Positions 34,704-43,542 of a DNA stretch of 52,095 nt are shown here, one piece after another. The DNA comes from Eutrophocola sp964503965 (GTDB lineage Bacteria; Pseudomonadota; Gammaproteobacteria; Pseudomonadales; Pseudohongiellaceae), in contig CAZDCK010000024.1 of the NCBI GenBank assembly GCA_964503965.1, positions 1-52,095 on the forward strand, written 5' to 3'. Made by a program: the position numbers and the translations under genes. The notes under the pieces are model-generated. The model had not been told where the DNA came from. It saw only the letters and a list, made by a program, of their open reading frames with translations, and made no database searches. Position 1 is the stretch's first letter. Every line of letters begins with the position of its first letter.

Positions 34704-35762
34704 ATGAAAATTTACCTTAGCTTGCTCGATTATTTTCTGTCGGGCTGGAAGCGGAGAAGTCTGTTGCTGGCATTTCTATTTGTTGTGAGCTTCCCTGTCA
34801 GCGGACAGATTGCCCCCGGGCAAGATTGGGAAGTACCCCGGCTCGCCAATGGGCGGCCGGATATGCAGGGTATCTGGACCAATAAATCCATAACACCTTT
34901 TGAGAGACCCGAGGCGCTTGGTGACAAGGCTTTCTTTACGCCGGAAGAAGCGGCAGCCTACACTGACACGACCAATGAGCGAAGCAATCGCGATGTGCGT
35001 ACCGATGACGTGCTGGATGTGCTCAATGCCTATAATGATTTCTGGTGGGACTCAGGCGAAAGGGTGCTGCCAAACCTGCGAACTTCCATTATTACTGAGC
35101 CTGCCAATGGGCGGATACCGCCTTTGACTGCAGAAAGGCAGGCTGAGGTGGATGCTCGTCAGGCTGCGATAGACGAACGCTGCCAGCAACAGGGATCAGG
35201 ATGCGCTATCGCTAACAATGGTACCTTGGCTCCAGCCGATGAACCCTGGAATATGGATTTGATGTCCCGATGCATTTCTTTTGGCACCGTCGTTCCCATG
35301 TTATCGACGGCCTATAACAATAATTACCAGATAGTGCAGTCTGATGGCTGGATGGCGGTCAATACCGAGATGGTTCACCAGGTGCGACGTATTCCGACGG
35401 ATGACCGTGAACATCTGCCAGGGAATGTTCGGCAATGGTACGGGGATCCGGTTGGGCACTGGGAGGGCGATACGCTGGTGGTTGAGTCCACCAATTTCAG
35501 GGGAGATTTTTTTGGTCGCATGAGTAGCGCGGATGAGAACCTCAGGGTGGTAGAGAGGTTCACCCGTGTTGCACCGGATATTCTGTTATACCAGTTTACC
35601 GTTGACGATCCCAGTGCGTGGACAGCTCCCTGGAGTGGTGAAATCCCCCTGACCCGGAGCGATGGGCTGCTCTACGAATATGCCTGCCATGAAGGTAACA
35701 GGGGAATGCGCAACATCCTCAGGGCCGCCCGTCTGGAGATGCAGTCGACAGACACGGAATAA
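34704..35762 (+). CDS. Secreted PDxxGxW/WEGDTLVV-family protein, long form
   Basis: 352 residues with a signal anchor or signal peptide (about 18-36), then VPRLANGRPDMQGIWTN, the long-form N-terminal signature. FFTPEEAAAYTD and NDFWWDSG (about 74-112) are extra regions absent from shorter relatives. GHWEGDTLVVESTNF (about 251-265) and VDDPSAWTAPWSGEIPL follow. AGGAG sits 10 bases before the ATG, and the gene starts 3 bases after the preceding stop. Function unknown; the coupling implies joint action with the DUF6152 protein at 33499. Confidence 0.8.
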   Translation: MKIYLSLLDYFLSGWKRRSLLLAFLFVVSFPVSGQIAPGQDWEVPRLANGRPDMQGIWTNKSITPFERPEALGDKAFFTPEEAAAYTDTTNERSNRDVRTDDVLDVLNAYNDFWWDSGERVLPNLRTSIITEPANGRIPPLTAERQAEVDARQAAIDERCQQQGSGCAIANNGTLAPADEPWNMDLMSRCISFGTVVPMLSTAYNNNYQIVQSDGWMAVNTEMVHQVRRIPTDDREHLPGNVRQWYGDPVGHWEGDTLVVESTNFRGDFFGRMSSADENLRVVERFTRVAPDILLYQFTVDDPSAWTAPWSGEIPLTRSDGLLYEYACHEGNRGMRNILRAARLEMQSTDTE

Positions 35763-35791
35763 CCAAATTCCTGCCTGAGATAAATCTGTCG

Positions 35792-35819
35792 CTGACAATT
35801 CCTGCCAGCGCATTATAAT
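35792..35819 (+). promoter_or_regulatory. Sigma-70-type promoter for the Bcr/CflA exporter
   Basis: CTGACA (35792-35797), a 16-base spacer, and a perfect TATAAT (35814-35819). The predicted start is near 35826, 52 bases before the GTG start codon. Confidence 0.65.
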
Positions 35820-35833
35820 AGCGCCCCTTTGCT

Positions 35834-35848
35834 CCGGAGATTCTCCGG
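35834..35848. promoter_or_regulatory. Palindrome CCGGAGATTCTCCGG in the leader
   Basis: Perfect 7-bp arms around one T, just downstream of the predicted transcription start. It could be an operator that blocks transcription, or a small leader hairpin. Confidence 0.45.
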
Positions 35849-35877
35849 GCGTATTCCTGAACAACAGGCACTTCTCC

Positions 35878-37071
35878 GTGAAAAAAGATATTTTAAAGAT
35901 GGCCCTGATCCTGGGTTCATTAAGCTGGATCGGCCCGTTTGCTATTGATATGTACCTGCCGGCCATGCCCATTATCGCCGACGACCTAGGTGCTACAGTG
36001 TCTGCCTCCCAGGCAACACTGATGGCCTTCTTTATCTCTTTCGGGCTCAGTCAGCTTGTTTACGGACCTGCCACGGATGTCATGGGCCGTAAGCCACCAT
36101 TGTATTTTGGCCTGGTCGTCTTTGCGGTGGCATCCGTAGGCTGCGCAGTCTCGCCGACTATCGAAATCCTCATCACCATGCGTTTTGTACAGGGTATTGG
36201 TGCCGCAGCGGTTATGAGTATTCCACGGGCAGTAATTCGAGACCGATTTACCGGCAATGAAGCCACAAGACTCATGTCCACAATCATGTTGATTATTGCT
36301 ATTTCACCCATGTTTGCGCCTTTGCTTGGCAGTGCCGTGATTGTTCCCTTCGGCTGGCGTGCTGTATTCATCGCTGTGGCCCTGGCTACCGGTGTGGGTT
36401 TTGCGATGACACGATTTGCCCTGCCGGAAACCCTGGCGCCTGAAAACCGTTCGCCATTCAAGCTCCGTGAACTGCTCGGGGCCTTTGGCGTGCTGTTCCG
36501 TGATGGGCCCTACATGGGGCTGACCCTGATAGGGGGTATGGGGATGGGGAGTTTCTTTGCTTTCCTGGCGACAAGTTCGTTTCTCTACATGGATTACTAT
36601 GGCCTGACTTCATTTCAGTACAGCCTGGCATTTTCCCTGAATGCTTTCGGTTTTTTTGCGGCCAGCCAGATTGCGGCCAACCTGGAAGCGCGTTTCGGGG
36701 TAATGAATGTGATCAAGTGGGCAGTCAGTGGATATTGTGCCTTTGCCTGTAGCCTGTTCCTGTTGGTTGTATTTGGTGTGGACGCTTTCCCGGTACTCGT
36801 TGGTGGATTGCTTTGCACCTATGCGTTTCTTGGCCTGGTATTACCAACGTCCATGGTGCTGGCCCTGGAGGACCATGGGCCAATTGCGGGAACAGCAGCA
36901 GCGCTTGGCGGAACCTTGCAGATGGTGGTAGGTGCGATTGCGATCGCCATCGTCAGTGCGGTGTTCAATAACACCCCTTTACCATTGGTGGCAGCGGTAG
37001 CCATATGCTCCCTGGTGGCGGTTACACTGTCCTTTTTCTTTCTGAAGAAGCCCGCTCCGGCATCAGGATAG
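35878..37071 (+). CDS. Bcr/CflA-family multidrug efflux MFS transporter
   Basis: 397 residues with 12 membrane helices. The N-terminus SLSWIGPFAIDMYLPAMP-like pattern (about residues 13-32) and QLVYGPATDVMGRKPPLYFGL (motif A, about 60-80) are diagnostic of the Bcr/CflA group, and RFVQGIGAAAVMSIPRAVIRD follows. It exports drugs or small metabolites using the proton gradient. The start is GTG. A good promoter and a palindrome lie upstream, so it is a separate transcript from the preceding operon. Confidence 0.92.
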   Translation: MKKDILKMALILGSLSWIGPFAIDMYLPAMPIIADDLGATVSASQATLMAFFISFGLSQLVYGPATDVMGRKPPLYFGLVVFAVASVGCAVSPTIEILITMRFVQGIGAAAVMSIPRAVIRDRFTGNEATRLMSTIMLIIAISPMFAPLLGSAVIVPFGWRAVFIAVALATGVGFAMTRFALPETLAPENRSPFKLRELLGAFGVLFRDGPYMGLTLIGGMGMGSFFAFLATSSFLYMDYYGLTSFQYSLAFSLNAFGFFAASQIAANLEARFGVMNVIKWAVSGYCAFACSLFLLVVFGVDAFPVLVGGLLCTYAFLGLVLPTSMVLALEDHGPIAGTAAALGGTLQMVVGAIAIAIVSAVFNNTPLPLVAAVAICSLVAVTLSFFFLKKPAPASG

Positions 37072-37108
37072 TTAGGCATAACCAACGAGCGAACCCAGTT
37101 GCTGTGCT

Positions 37109-37737
37109 TTAGGTCTTGAAGCGTGACAAAATACCGGGCAATGATTCTTCCTGAGAAAGCAGGTGAGAGATCTGCCAGAAGGGAAGGTTAAACCCGTCCT
37201 TTTCAAAAAGCGCCAGGCAGGGAAATAAATGCCTTGTTGATATAGGTAATTTTCTCCTGCTTATCCAGGACATGGCGGCATCTGCAATCTGCTTCATTGC
37301 CTTGAGTTACACTTTTTCTTTACCCTCCAGAATAGCAAGTTCAGTAGTATCGTGATCGACGCCACGATAGTCCTGGAACTCACCTTCCTCATTTAAAAGT
37401 GGCACACCGCTGGTATTTGTGTTGACCTTCTGCCCATTCTTGTGGGGTGTATGGTATCAACAAGCCTGAGCTTTTCCGGAGTTGAGAGTAATTGCCGAAA
37501 GTCTCTCTCTATTCTTCCGGGTTCTGTGGGGAGTATGAGGTCAAGTGGAGTTTTATCGATGACTTCTTCGGGCTGGTAACCAAGCAGTTGACTACATTGT
37601 GGACTGGCTTAGGTGTAGACACCATTACTGTCGATTTCCCATAAGCAGTCGTCGACGGATTCAATGGGATTTTTATACCTGATAAGCTTGTCGAAGCTTG
37701 TATCCGTATGAGAGTCAGGGTGATATTTGGCGTCCAT
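37109..37737 (-). pseudogene. Decayed PAS-domain sensor gene
   Basis: From an ATG at 37737 (AAGG ribosome-site bases upstream) the frame gives a PAS domain but meets a TAA at 37611-37609 in VYT*ASPQCSQLLGY; the stop stands where PAS proteins have Tyr, so one base change (TAT to TAA) explains it. The same frame continues QPEEVIDKTPLDLILP, then shifts near 37440 into HKNGQKVNTNTSG and GVPLLNEEGEFQDYRGVDHD. A further fragment, EKITYINKAFISL, looks like the start of a second PAS domain. No output domain remains. Probably the N-terminal half of a lost kinase or GGDEF protein. Confidence 0.75.
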
Positions 37738-37941
37738 GTCAAACCTTCGTTATAACTCATGGGTTACTAATCATTTCATCCATGCTGTGCTTTTATATTG
37801 GAGCTATATCTTTTATAAAAATGTGAGATGGAAAAAAATTGCAGAAATTCGGGAAAAGGTACGATCATTACAAAATTACTGAATCAGGGCATTCGGGGAT
37901 TTTCTGATTTTTTCATTATTCGGTTTGGACATAAGAAATAA

Positions 37942-38748
37942 ATGATGAATAGTATTTTCAGTGAGGGATTTGTCAGGATCAGTGTATTTTTTTCATGCAT
38001 TCTGATTTTTGCCCTACTTGAGTTGAAGCTGCCAAGGCGTGAGCTCGCTTATTCAAAAAGCAGGCGTTGGTCAGTGAATATTGGGATCAGCGTTATTAAT
38101 ACAGCCTTTGTTCGGCTGGTATTTCCTGTTGCCGGAGTTGCGTCTGCCATGATCGCTTCCGACAATAACTGGGGTTTCCTAAACCGCCTTGATATCGATG
38201 ACCATGTTGGTATTCCACTTTTTCTCCTGGCATTTGACCTGATGATCTACTGGCAGCATCGCCTGTTTCATGCGGTGTCTTTCCTGTGGCGCTTTCATCG
38301 CATGCACCACACAGATCCCGACTATGACCTGTCCACAGGTAATCGTTTTCACCCAGTGGAGATTCTCCTGTCAGCACTGATCAAGTGCGTCCTGATATTA
38401 TTGCTGGGGCCCCCGGCTGTAGCCGTATTGATTGCTGAAGTGGTATTGAATGCCACCTCAATCTTTAATCACAGCAATATTCGTTTACCTCATTCTCTTG
38501 ATACTGTCCTGAGGCGGGTAATTGTCACACCGGATATGCATCGTGTGCATCATTCGGTGGAAAGGCAGGAGCACGACAGCAATTTCGGTTTTAATCTGAG
38601 TATCTGGGACAGGATATTCGGGTCCTACACGGCCCAACCTGCTGCAGGGCATGAGGCCATGGAGATCGGAATTCGCGGTTTCCGGGGCGATGAGTCCATC
38701 AGTCTCTGGAAAATGCTTCTTCAACCCGGCCAGAAAAACCGGGGTTGA
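37942..38748 (+). CDS. Sterol desaturase/fatty acid hydroxylase-family membrane protein
   Basis: 268 residues with about four hydrophobic segments. The di-iron histidine boxes are present: HRLFH (about 103-107), HRMHH (about 116-120), NHSN and MHRVHH (about 195-200). These proteins hydroxylate or desaturate lipids in the membrane with O2. The substrate is unclear. Two adjacent ATGs at 37942 and 37945 are possible starts. Upstream 37738-37941 is AT-rich with no other feature. Confidence 0.9.
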   Translation: MMNSIFSEGFVRISVFFSCILIFALLELKLPRRELAYSKSRRWSVNIGISVINTAFVRLVFPVAGVASAMIASDNNWGFLNRLDIDDHVGIPLFLLAFDLMIYWQHRLFHAVSFLWRFHRMHHTDPDYDLSTGNRFHPVEILLSALIKCVLILLLGPPAVAVLIAEVVLNATSIFNHSNIRLPHSLDTVLRRVIVTPDMHRVHHSVERQEHDSNFGFNLSIWDRIFGSYTAQPAAGHEAMEIGIRGFRGDESISLWKMLLQPGQKNRG

Positions 38749-38773
38749 AATTCACCAGATTAACGAAAACAGG

Positions 38774-40366
38774 TCAGGGTGACTGACAGCTGAAACTCTC
38801 TGCCGCCATGATGTCTCCCTCACCGTCATAGACTGCGACTTCAGGATACTGACAGACCGGGCGGGTGAATGCCCCAAGGGCGTTTTCCTTACCCTGTAAT
38901 TCCTGTGGAGGCGCAGGATGAATGCCTGTCAGTGTGCCGGGGTGTTTTTCATCTTCGACCCAGCTTTCCAGGGCACTGAGCCAGTCAATGGCGTGAGCAC
39001 CTTCCCCACCAGCACAGTGATCCATGCCGGGAACGAGATAGAATGCAACAGACTCTTCCACGCTGTCTTCACCCAGTGCTTCAATCATGGCTTCTACATA
39101 ATTGACCGTGTTGCCATAGGAAATCAGGCCATCTGTCGTGCCATGGTAGGTGATGAGTTTGCCACCTTTCTCAATAAAGGCCGAGATATCAGGATCCATG
39201 GCGATCAGTTCCGCACTATTTTCTACGGCCATTGGCATCAACTCATCGGCATTGAATGCTGCCGGATCCCAGTCTGGATTTTCAAGAAGTATGTCCCTGA
39301 AAAAGCCGGTGCCCAGGCTGAACTGGGGAGATGCATAGGGTGCCCAAAGGGGCTCACTGGCTAGACCAGTACCGGGGAACCAGACTGTACCATCGGAGCC
39401 GATGACACCGGCATACATGGTCTGTGCTGCAGTCACTTCTTCCGATGCCAGGCATTGGGCAGTGATATCTGCGCTGCACTGCAAACTGGCCGGATCAAAA
39501 TCGCATTGGGTGATGTTGCTGATGACACGGTCTTCAACACCGTCAAGGGCATCACAGGAACCTATGGCGGCTTCCTTGAGCAGTCCCAGTTTAGCAGGGT
39601 TCAGCTTGCCCGCACCCAGGTTGGTCTGGATAACAATGCTCAGGGCCATCAGGGGAGACCAGTTCGCTGCCGGGGCGCCCGCTATGATGGCATCATAATC
39701 TTCCGGGAATCGTTGGGCTTCCATCAGGCCCTGGCGACCACCGGTGGAACAGCCGACAAAATAGGATTTTTCTGGTTCGCGGGCATAGCGGCTGGCGGTG
39801 ATGGCCTGTCCCGTAACCGTAAGTTCATGAACGGCGCGCCAGGCATAATCCCGCAGTTTTTCCGGGTGGCCTACAGCCCAACCCCAGATATCGGCACCTC
39901 CATTGATATGGCCGGTGTCGGTATTGGTAATGGCATAGCCGCGCATCAGGGGATCGACCATGGAACTGTGAACAATGGAGCCGGCAACGCCGCCGTTGCC
40001 GGTCTGCATGAAGCGACCGTTCCAGTTGTCCGAGGGTAGCCAGAGCTCAAAGCGAATATCGGAATCATCCGTTGGGTGAAGCGCGCCGATAACCCGGCAG
40101 AATTCCGGCATGGCAGAATAGTCAGGCCCCGGCCCCGGAAAACCCTGGGCGGGCGGGCTGAAGCTGCCTGCAGCGACAATGTCAGCCGTGGCAATCGTGG
40201 TGTTGGGAAAACTTGTGCTTGCCAGTGTGGCGCAGTCCATGGGCATTACAGCGGCGGTCTGGGGGACCATGGCAGGCGCTGTTGCAACGGTCTTCTCACC
40301 GGACTGTTCACCGCAGGCTGCAAGCAGCAGAGATGAAGTGACCAATAAGAGTTTGTTTATTCTCAT
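38774..40366 (-). CDS. Tannase/feruloyl esterase-family lipoprotein
   Basis: 530 residues; lipobox LAAC with Cys18. Nucleophile Ser207 is in VGCSTGGRQG. The acid is probably Asp in HGTTDGLISY and the base His in GMDHCAGGEGAHAIDW. Neighbouring cysteines (GCSTGG, DHCAGG) are as in the tannase family, where a disulfide ties the triad together. It cleaves esters of phenolic acids or related compounds, at the outer membrane or in the periplasm. Last gene of a minus-strand run of secreted proteins. Confidence 0.9.
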   Translation of the reverse strand: MRINKLLLVTSSLLLAACGEQSGEKTVATAPAMVPQTAAVMPMDCATLASTSFPNTTIATADIVAAGSFSPPAQGFPGPGPDYSAMPEFCRVIGALHPTDDSDIRFELWLPSDNWNGRFMQTGNGGVAGSIVHSSMVDPLMRGYAITNTDTGHINGGADIWGWAVGHPEKLRDYAWRAVHELTVTGQAITASRYAREPEKSYFVGCSTGGRQGLMEAQRFPEDYDAIIAGAPAANWSPLMALSIVIQTNLGAGKLNPAKLGLLKEAAIGSCDALDGVEDRVISNITQCDFDPASLQCSADITAQCLASEEVTAAQTMYAGVIGSDGTVWFPGTGLASEPLWAPYASPQFSLGTGFFRDILLENPDWDPAAFNADELMPMAVENSAELIAMDPDISAFIEKGGKLITYHGTTDGLISYGNTVNYVEAMIEALGEDSVEESVAFYLVPGMDHCAGGEGAHAIDWLSALESWVEDEKHPGTLTGIHPAPPQELQGKENALGAFTRPVCQYPEVAVYDGEGDIMAAESFSCQSP

Positions 40367-40406
40367 GGTTTTTTTCCCTGATGGTATTTTTTATGCATTC
40401 AATAGA

Positions 40407-41381
40407 TTACTGCCATCCCAATGCTGAATTGTAAGGCACGAATATTCCAATGGCCTCCACTTCGTGAATCTGGCCTTCGGTAATTTTGAATACGTGAACC
40501 GCCGGCAGATCGTAGGGATCCCGTTTCTCCTCCCACATCAAGACTGAACCATCTGCGGCAATCATGCGGTGGGGACCATTAGCCATGGATTGGCGAAAAT
40601 GGGAGAAGCCCATAACCAGTCCATTGACCGGATCGATGGCGACCAGCCGTCGGTCGTCAATGCTGTCGATGTAGGCAAAACGGCGTGAATCGAGTTGACC
40701 AATACAATCCCGGGCTACTGCTGGCGGGGGATTGCCTTCCAGGTCCACCTGTTCAAAGGTGTCCGGTTCCAGGTAATAAGCGGCGGTAATCATGCCGTTT
40801 TCCTGGCGCTCACAATCCGCAGCAAAAGCGCCCAGGGAACTGTTACTCCTGTCCAGGGCTTCGTAATATCCTTCAGCAACACGGCCCAGTGTTTCGCGAT
40901 CCATACGCTCCCGTTCAGGTACAGCAGTTGTCATCGGCACCCTTGGCGCTTGCAAGCTTGCCATATCAACAATTGGTGGAACTTCATCCACAAGGTGTTC
41001 GGCCTCCGTGATTTCCCCGTTTTCCACTTTAAGGCGGAGGCCAAGCAGCGCAGGAGAAACACCGTCTACAGTTTGCCTATGAATGATGGTCATCACACCA
41101 ATACTGCTCTGTACCGGGTCGGCGATGAATATGCGATAGGTCTCTGACACATTTTCTGTTGTGGCCCAGGTGCCTTCGCCGGGGAGCATGTGGGTAATGT
41201 TTTCCACAAAGCTGATGTTGTCAGCAAGCGGTGCCTGCTCTGGAACATTCGCTGCCAGGGCGTCAAGATATTCACTGGCTATGCCGATAAGACAGTCACG
41301 GCCACAGTCGCGGGTTTGTGCCAATGTTAAGGCAGGCAACCAGAAGCTCATTACCAGCAATGTATAAAGGTGTATTTTCAT
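40407..41381 (-). CDS. Secreted protein of unknown function, DUF8021-like
   Basis: 324 residues from the ATG at 41381, which begins the signal peptide (MKIHLYTLLVMSFWLPALTLA). The mature protein starts with a Cys pair (CGRDCLIGIASEYLDALAA) and shows a SnoaL/NTF2-like cone pattern twice: PLADNISFVENI to LRLKVENGEITEAEHLV, and GRVAEGYYEALDRSN to VHVFKITEGQIHEVEAIG. This doubled layout resembles proteins annotated DUF8021, often next to esterases; the match is from memory and moderate. Reaction unknown. It lies 13 bases after the SUMF-like gene. Confidence 0.7.
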   Translation of the reverse strand: MKIHLYTLLVMSFWLPALTLAQTRDCGRDCLIGIASEYLDALAANVPEQAPLADNISFVENITHMLPGEGTWATTENVSETYRIFIADPVQSSIGVMTIIHRQTVDGVSPALLGLRLKVENGEITEAEHLVDEVPPIVDMASLQAPRVPMTTAVPERERMDRETLGRVAEGYYEALDRSNSSLGAFAADCERQENGMITAAYYLEPDTFEQVDLEGNPPPAVARDCIGQLDSRRFAYIDSIDDRRLVAIDPVNGLVMGFSHFRQSMANGPHRMIAADGSVLMWEEKRDPYDLPAVHVFKITEGQIHEVEAIGIFVPYNSALGWQ

Positions 41382-41394
41382 GGGCTCTCTTTTT

Positions 41395-42297
41395 TTACAG
41401 GGTTTTGGCGACACGAAAGCCCAGGTAATTTCGCCCCCGCAGGGTATTGGGATAGGGGGCGCCGCGTCTTGCCGTGCGCTGCATATAGGGATTGCTCAGG
41501 AAGGTGCCACTGCGAAAAATCCGGTTGGCGCAGTTGCCTGCAGTGTTGGGAGAGCCGTCAGCAGGGGTATCTGCCCTGTCAGCCTGGTAGCAATCCTGTG
41601 TCCACTCGAAAATATTGCCATGCATGTCATACAGGCCAAAAGGGGTGGGGGGGAAGGATTTTACGGGAGAGAGTTCATTGACCCATGTATCCCGACCCTC
41701 GGCCATACCGCCCAGTCCGGTCTCGCGCAGACCGAAGTTGCCGTAATCGTAGTCGATTTCCGGACCCCACCAAAAGGCTGATGTGGTTCCACCCCTGGCA
41801 CCATATTCCCATTCTGCTTCAGAAGGCAGGTGATAGGCTTCGCTGCCGGTTTTGTGATTGAGCCAGCCTACAAAATGCTGGGCGTCATACCAGCTCACTC
41901 CTACGACGGGGCGATTGCCGCGGGACTGTCCCTGGTAGTCCGGATTGGGTTCACCATCCATTCCCAGGCGCAGCGACTCTTCCACGGCGTAACCGTCGCA
42001 CCAGGTGTCTCGCACGCAGGCTTCCCACTGGTCCCAGGTCACCGGAGTGGCGGCCATGGCAAAAGGTGCAGCGAACATGATGGTCATCTGCGATTCATTA
42101 TCCCGGCGCAGTGGCTCATCTTCCGGGGAACCAAGCAGGAAGCTGCCCGCGGGCAGTACAACCATTTCGGGGCAGTGTGTGCACTCCTGGAAAGTACTGC
42201 CCGCCTTTGGATAATCCTGTCCGGTAGCCAGGCTGCTTCCCGCTATCAGAAATATGAATAAAGCCAGGCTGTTAAAAAGTCTTTTGGATTGCAACAT
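41395..42297 (-). CDS. Secreted SUMF1/FGE-fold protein without the catalytic cysteines
   Basis: 300 residues from the ATG at 42297 (signal peptide SLALFIFLIAGSSLATG). The FGE-sulfatase fold is clear: MVVLPAGSFLLGSPEDE, PVTWDQWEAC, PVVGVSWYDAQHFVGWLN, LPSEAEWEYGARGG, GLYDMHGNIFEWTQD, LGFRVAKTL. True formylglycine-generating enzymes need two Cys in the RGGSWxC...YCRxxxR stretch; here the stretch reads FRSGTFLSNPYMQRTARRG, with Ser and Met instead. It therefore cannot mature the two sulfatases in this window by the known aerobic mechanism. Role unknown; perhaps an oxidoreductase-type or structural SUMF relative. Confidence 0.85.
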   Translation of the reverse strand: MLQSKRLFNSLALFIFLIAGSSLATGQDYPKAGSTFQECTHCPEMVVLPAGSFLLGSPEDEPLRRDNESQMTIMFAAPFAMAATPVTWDQWEACVRDTWCDGYAVEESLRLGMDGEPNPDYQGQSRGNRPVVGVSWYDAQHFVGWLNHKTGSEAYHLPSEAEWEYGARGGTTSAFWWGPEIDYDYGNFGLRETGLGGMAEGRDTWVNELSPVKSFPPTPFGLYDMHGNIFEWTQDCYQADRADTPADGSPNTAGNCANRIFRSGTFLSNPYMQRTARRGAPYPNTLRGRNYLGFRVAKTL

Positions 42298-42409
42298 GAC
42301 TACCTCCTCCATCGTTTTTATAATCCTGTGCAGCATAACAGGGGCAGTGAGCTTACTAAAAAATAAAGCTGCCGTCCCAAAATCCGCACGGTGAGTGATC
42401 TTCAGGTTA

Positions 42410-43366
42410 TCAGGGCGCAACGACCCCAATGAATTTCCGTTCCAGAGTCCATTCAGGATTCCGGCACATTCCGCACTCCTCGCCAATGAAGTAAAGAGCC
42501 GCGTTACGGTACCCGCGCAGTTGCCAGTCCAGCCAGTTCACGGCTACCTGAGCCGCGCTCCCGCCATTTTCTTCAGCGAAGGTGCCCCCATGGCCTCGGT
42601 CTATATTGGCCACGGCTACGGGAACATGTGTCAGGCGCCGGTAATCATCCATGCCGTTTTCGTAGGCAATATCAGTCTCTCCACCGAGTATGTAGATAAG
42701 CGGGGTATGAATATCTGCCAGGGCTTCCTTGCCCAGCTGCATTTCGCCGATATCAATGTCGGCAGGCATGGGTTCATTGAGAATGCCGGTGTTATGCATG
42801 ACCAGGGTTTTCACTCGGGGATCCGCTGCTTTGTGATTTACCTGTACACCGCCACAGCTGAAGCCGGACAGGGCTATCTGGTCCGGATCAATGCGTTGGT
42901 AGAAAGGGCTGGCTGCATCCGCATTCTGCGCGATCGCCCAGTCGATAGCGGAGGTCAGGGAGTCGGCAGTCGTGCGTCGACGTGGTGCGTCACCGGGTTC
43001 AGGCGTTGGTGCACCGGGTCCACTGAGAATTTTTCCACCGGCAATTACCAGGTAACCATGGGAAGCCAGTTCCAGTAAATGGAAACGGCTACTGGCTCCA
43101 TCAAAGGAGCAGCCTCCATTACCCCAGGCCACAATGCCCAGCTTCATGGAGCCCATGGCATCCAGATCCCGTGGACGGTAAACCACATGGTCAGCCAGGG
43201 ACGCGACTTCTTCCTTGATGGCCGGAAAGTCACCGGTGCCTGGATTGTCAGGGCGCATCGAATTGTCGTCCTGGGCAAGTACTGACTGCCCGATTGAGGC
43301 GCAATAAATGGATAGCATCATGGCCATGATGCATTGAAATGGGTTGCTTGGTTTATAGGCTTTCAC
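42410..43366 (-). CDS. Secreted alpha/beta-hydrolase (chlorophyllase/PAF-acetylhydrolase-like)
   Basis: 318 residues from a GTG at 43366 with AGGGGA 6 bases upstream; the longer frame adds 72 residues of non-protein-like sequence. Signal region MAMMLSIYCASIGQSVLAQ. GIVAWGNGGCSFD forms the oxyanion region, SGFSCGGVQ carries the nucleophilic Ser, and DRGHGG supplies a His. It probably hydrolyses an ester in the periplasm. Together with the SUMF-like, DUF8021-like and tannase genes it forms a possible operon of secreted proteins. Confidence 0.82.
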   Translation of the reverse strand: MKAYKPSNPFQCIMAMMLSIYCASIGQSVLAQDDNSMRPDNPGTGDFPAIKEEVASLADHVVYRPRDLDAMGSMKLGIVAWGNGGCSFDGASSRFHLLELASHGYLVIAGGKILSGPGAPTPEPGDAPRRRTTADSLTSAIDWAIAQNADAASPFYQRIDPDQIALSGFSCGGVQVNHKAADPRVKTLVMHNTGILNEPMPADIDIGEMQLGKEALADIHTPLIYILGGETDIAYENGMDDYRRLTHVPVAVANIDRGHGGTFAEENGGSAAQVAVNWLDWQLRGYRNAALYFIGEECGMCRNPEWTLERKFIGVVAP

Positions 43367-43407
43367 TGGACTTCCCCTCTGTTTTTTTATGACTATGCCG
43401 GTGAAAT

Positions 43408-43429
43408 ACCCGGGCGTAAAGTCCCGGGT
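43408..43429. promoter_or_regulatory. Inverted repeat ACCCGGG-N8-CCCGGGT
   Basis: Perfect 7-bp arms with an 8-base spacer, located between the divergent hydrolase gene (minus, start 43366) and the 43543 gene (plus). It could be an operator shared by both promoters or a leader hairpin. Confidence 0.45.
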
Positions 43430-43542
43430 TATATAGATTATGGCTTCAATGACCACTATAAAGCCTTGATACGTTGTAAGACTACAGGTACAAATGGACA
43501 CGAACACGGCTATCAGAGCTGTGAATATGAGGGGGAAATACG

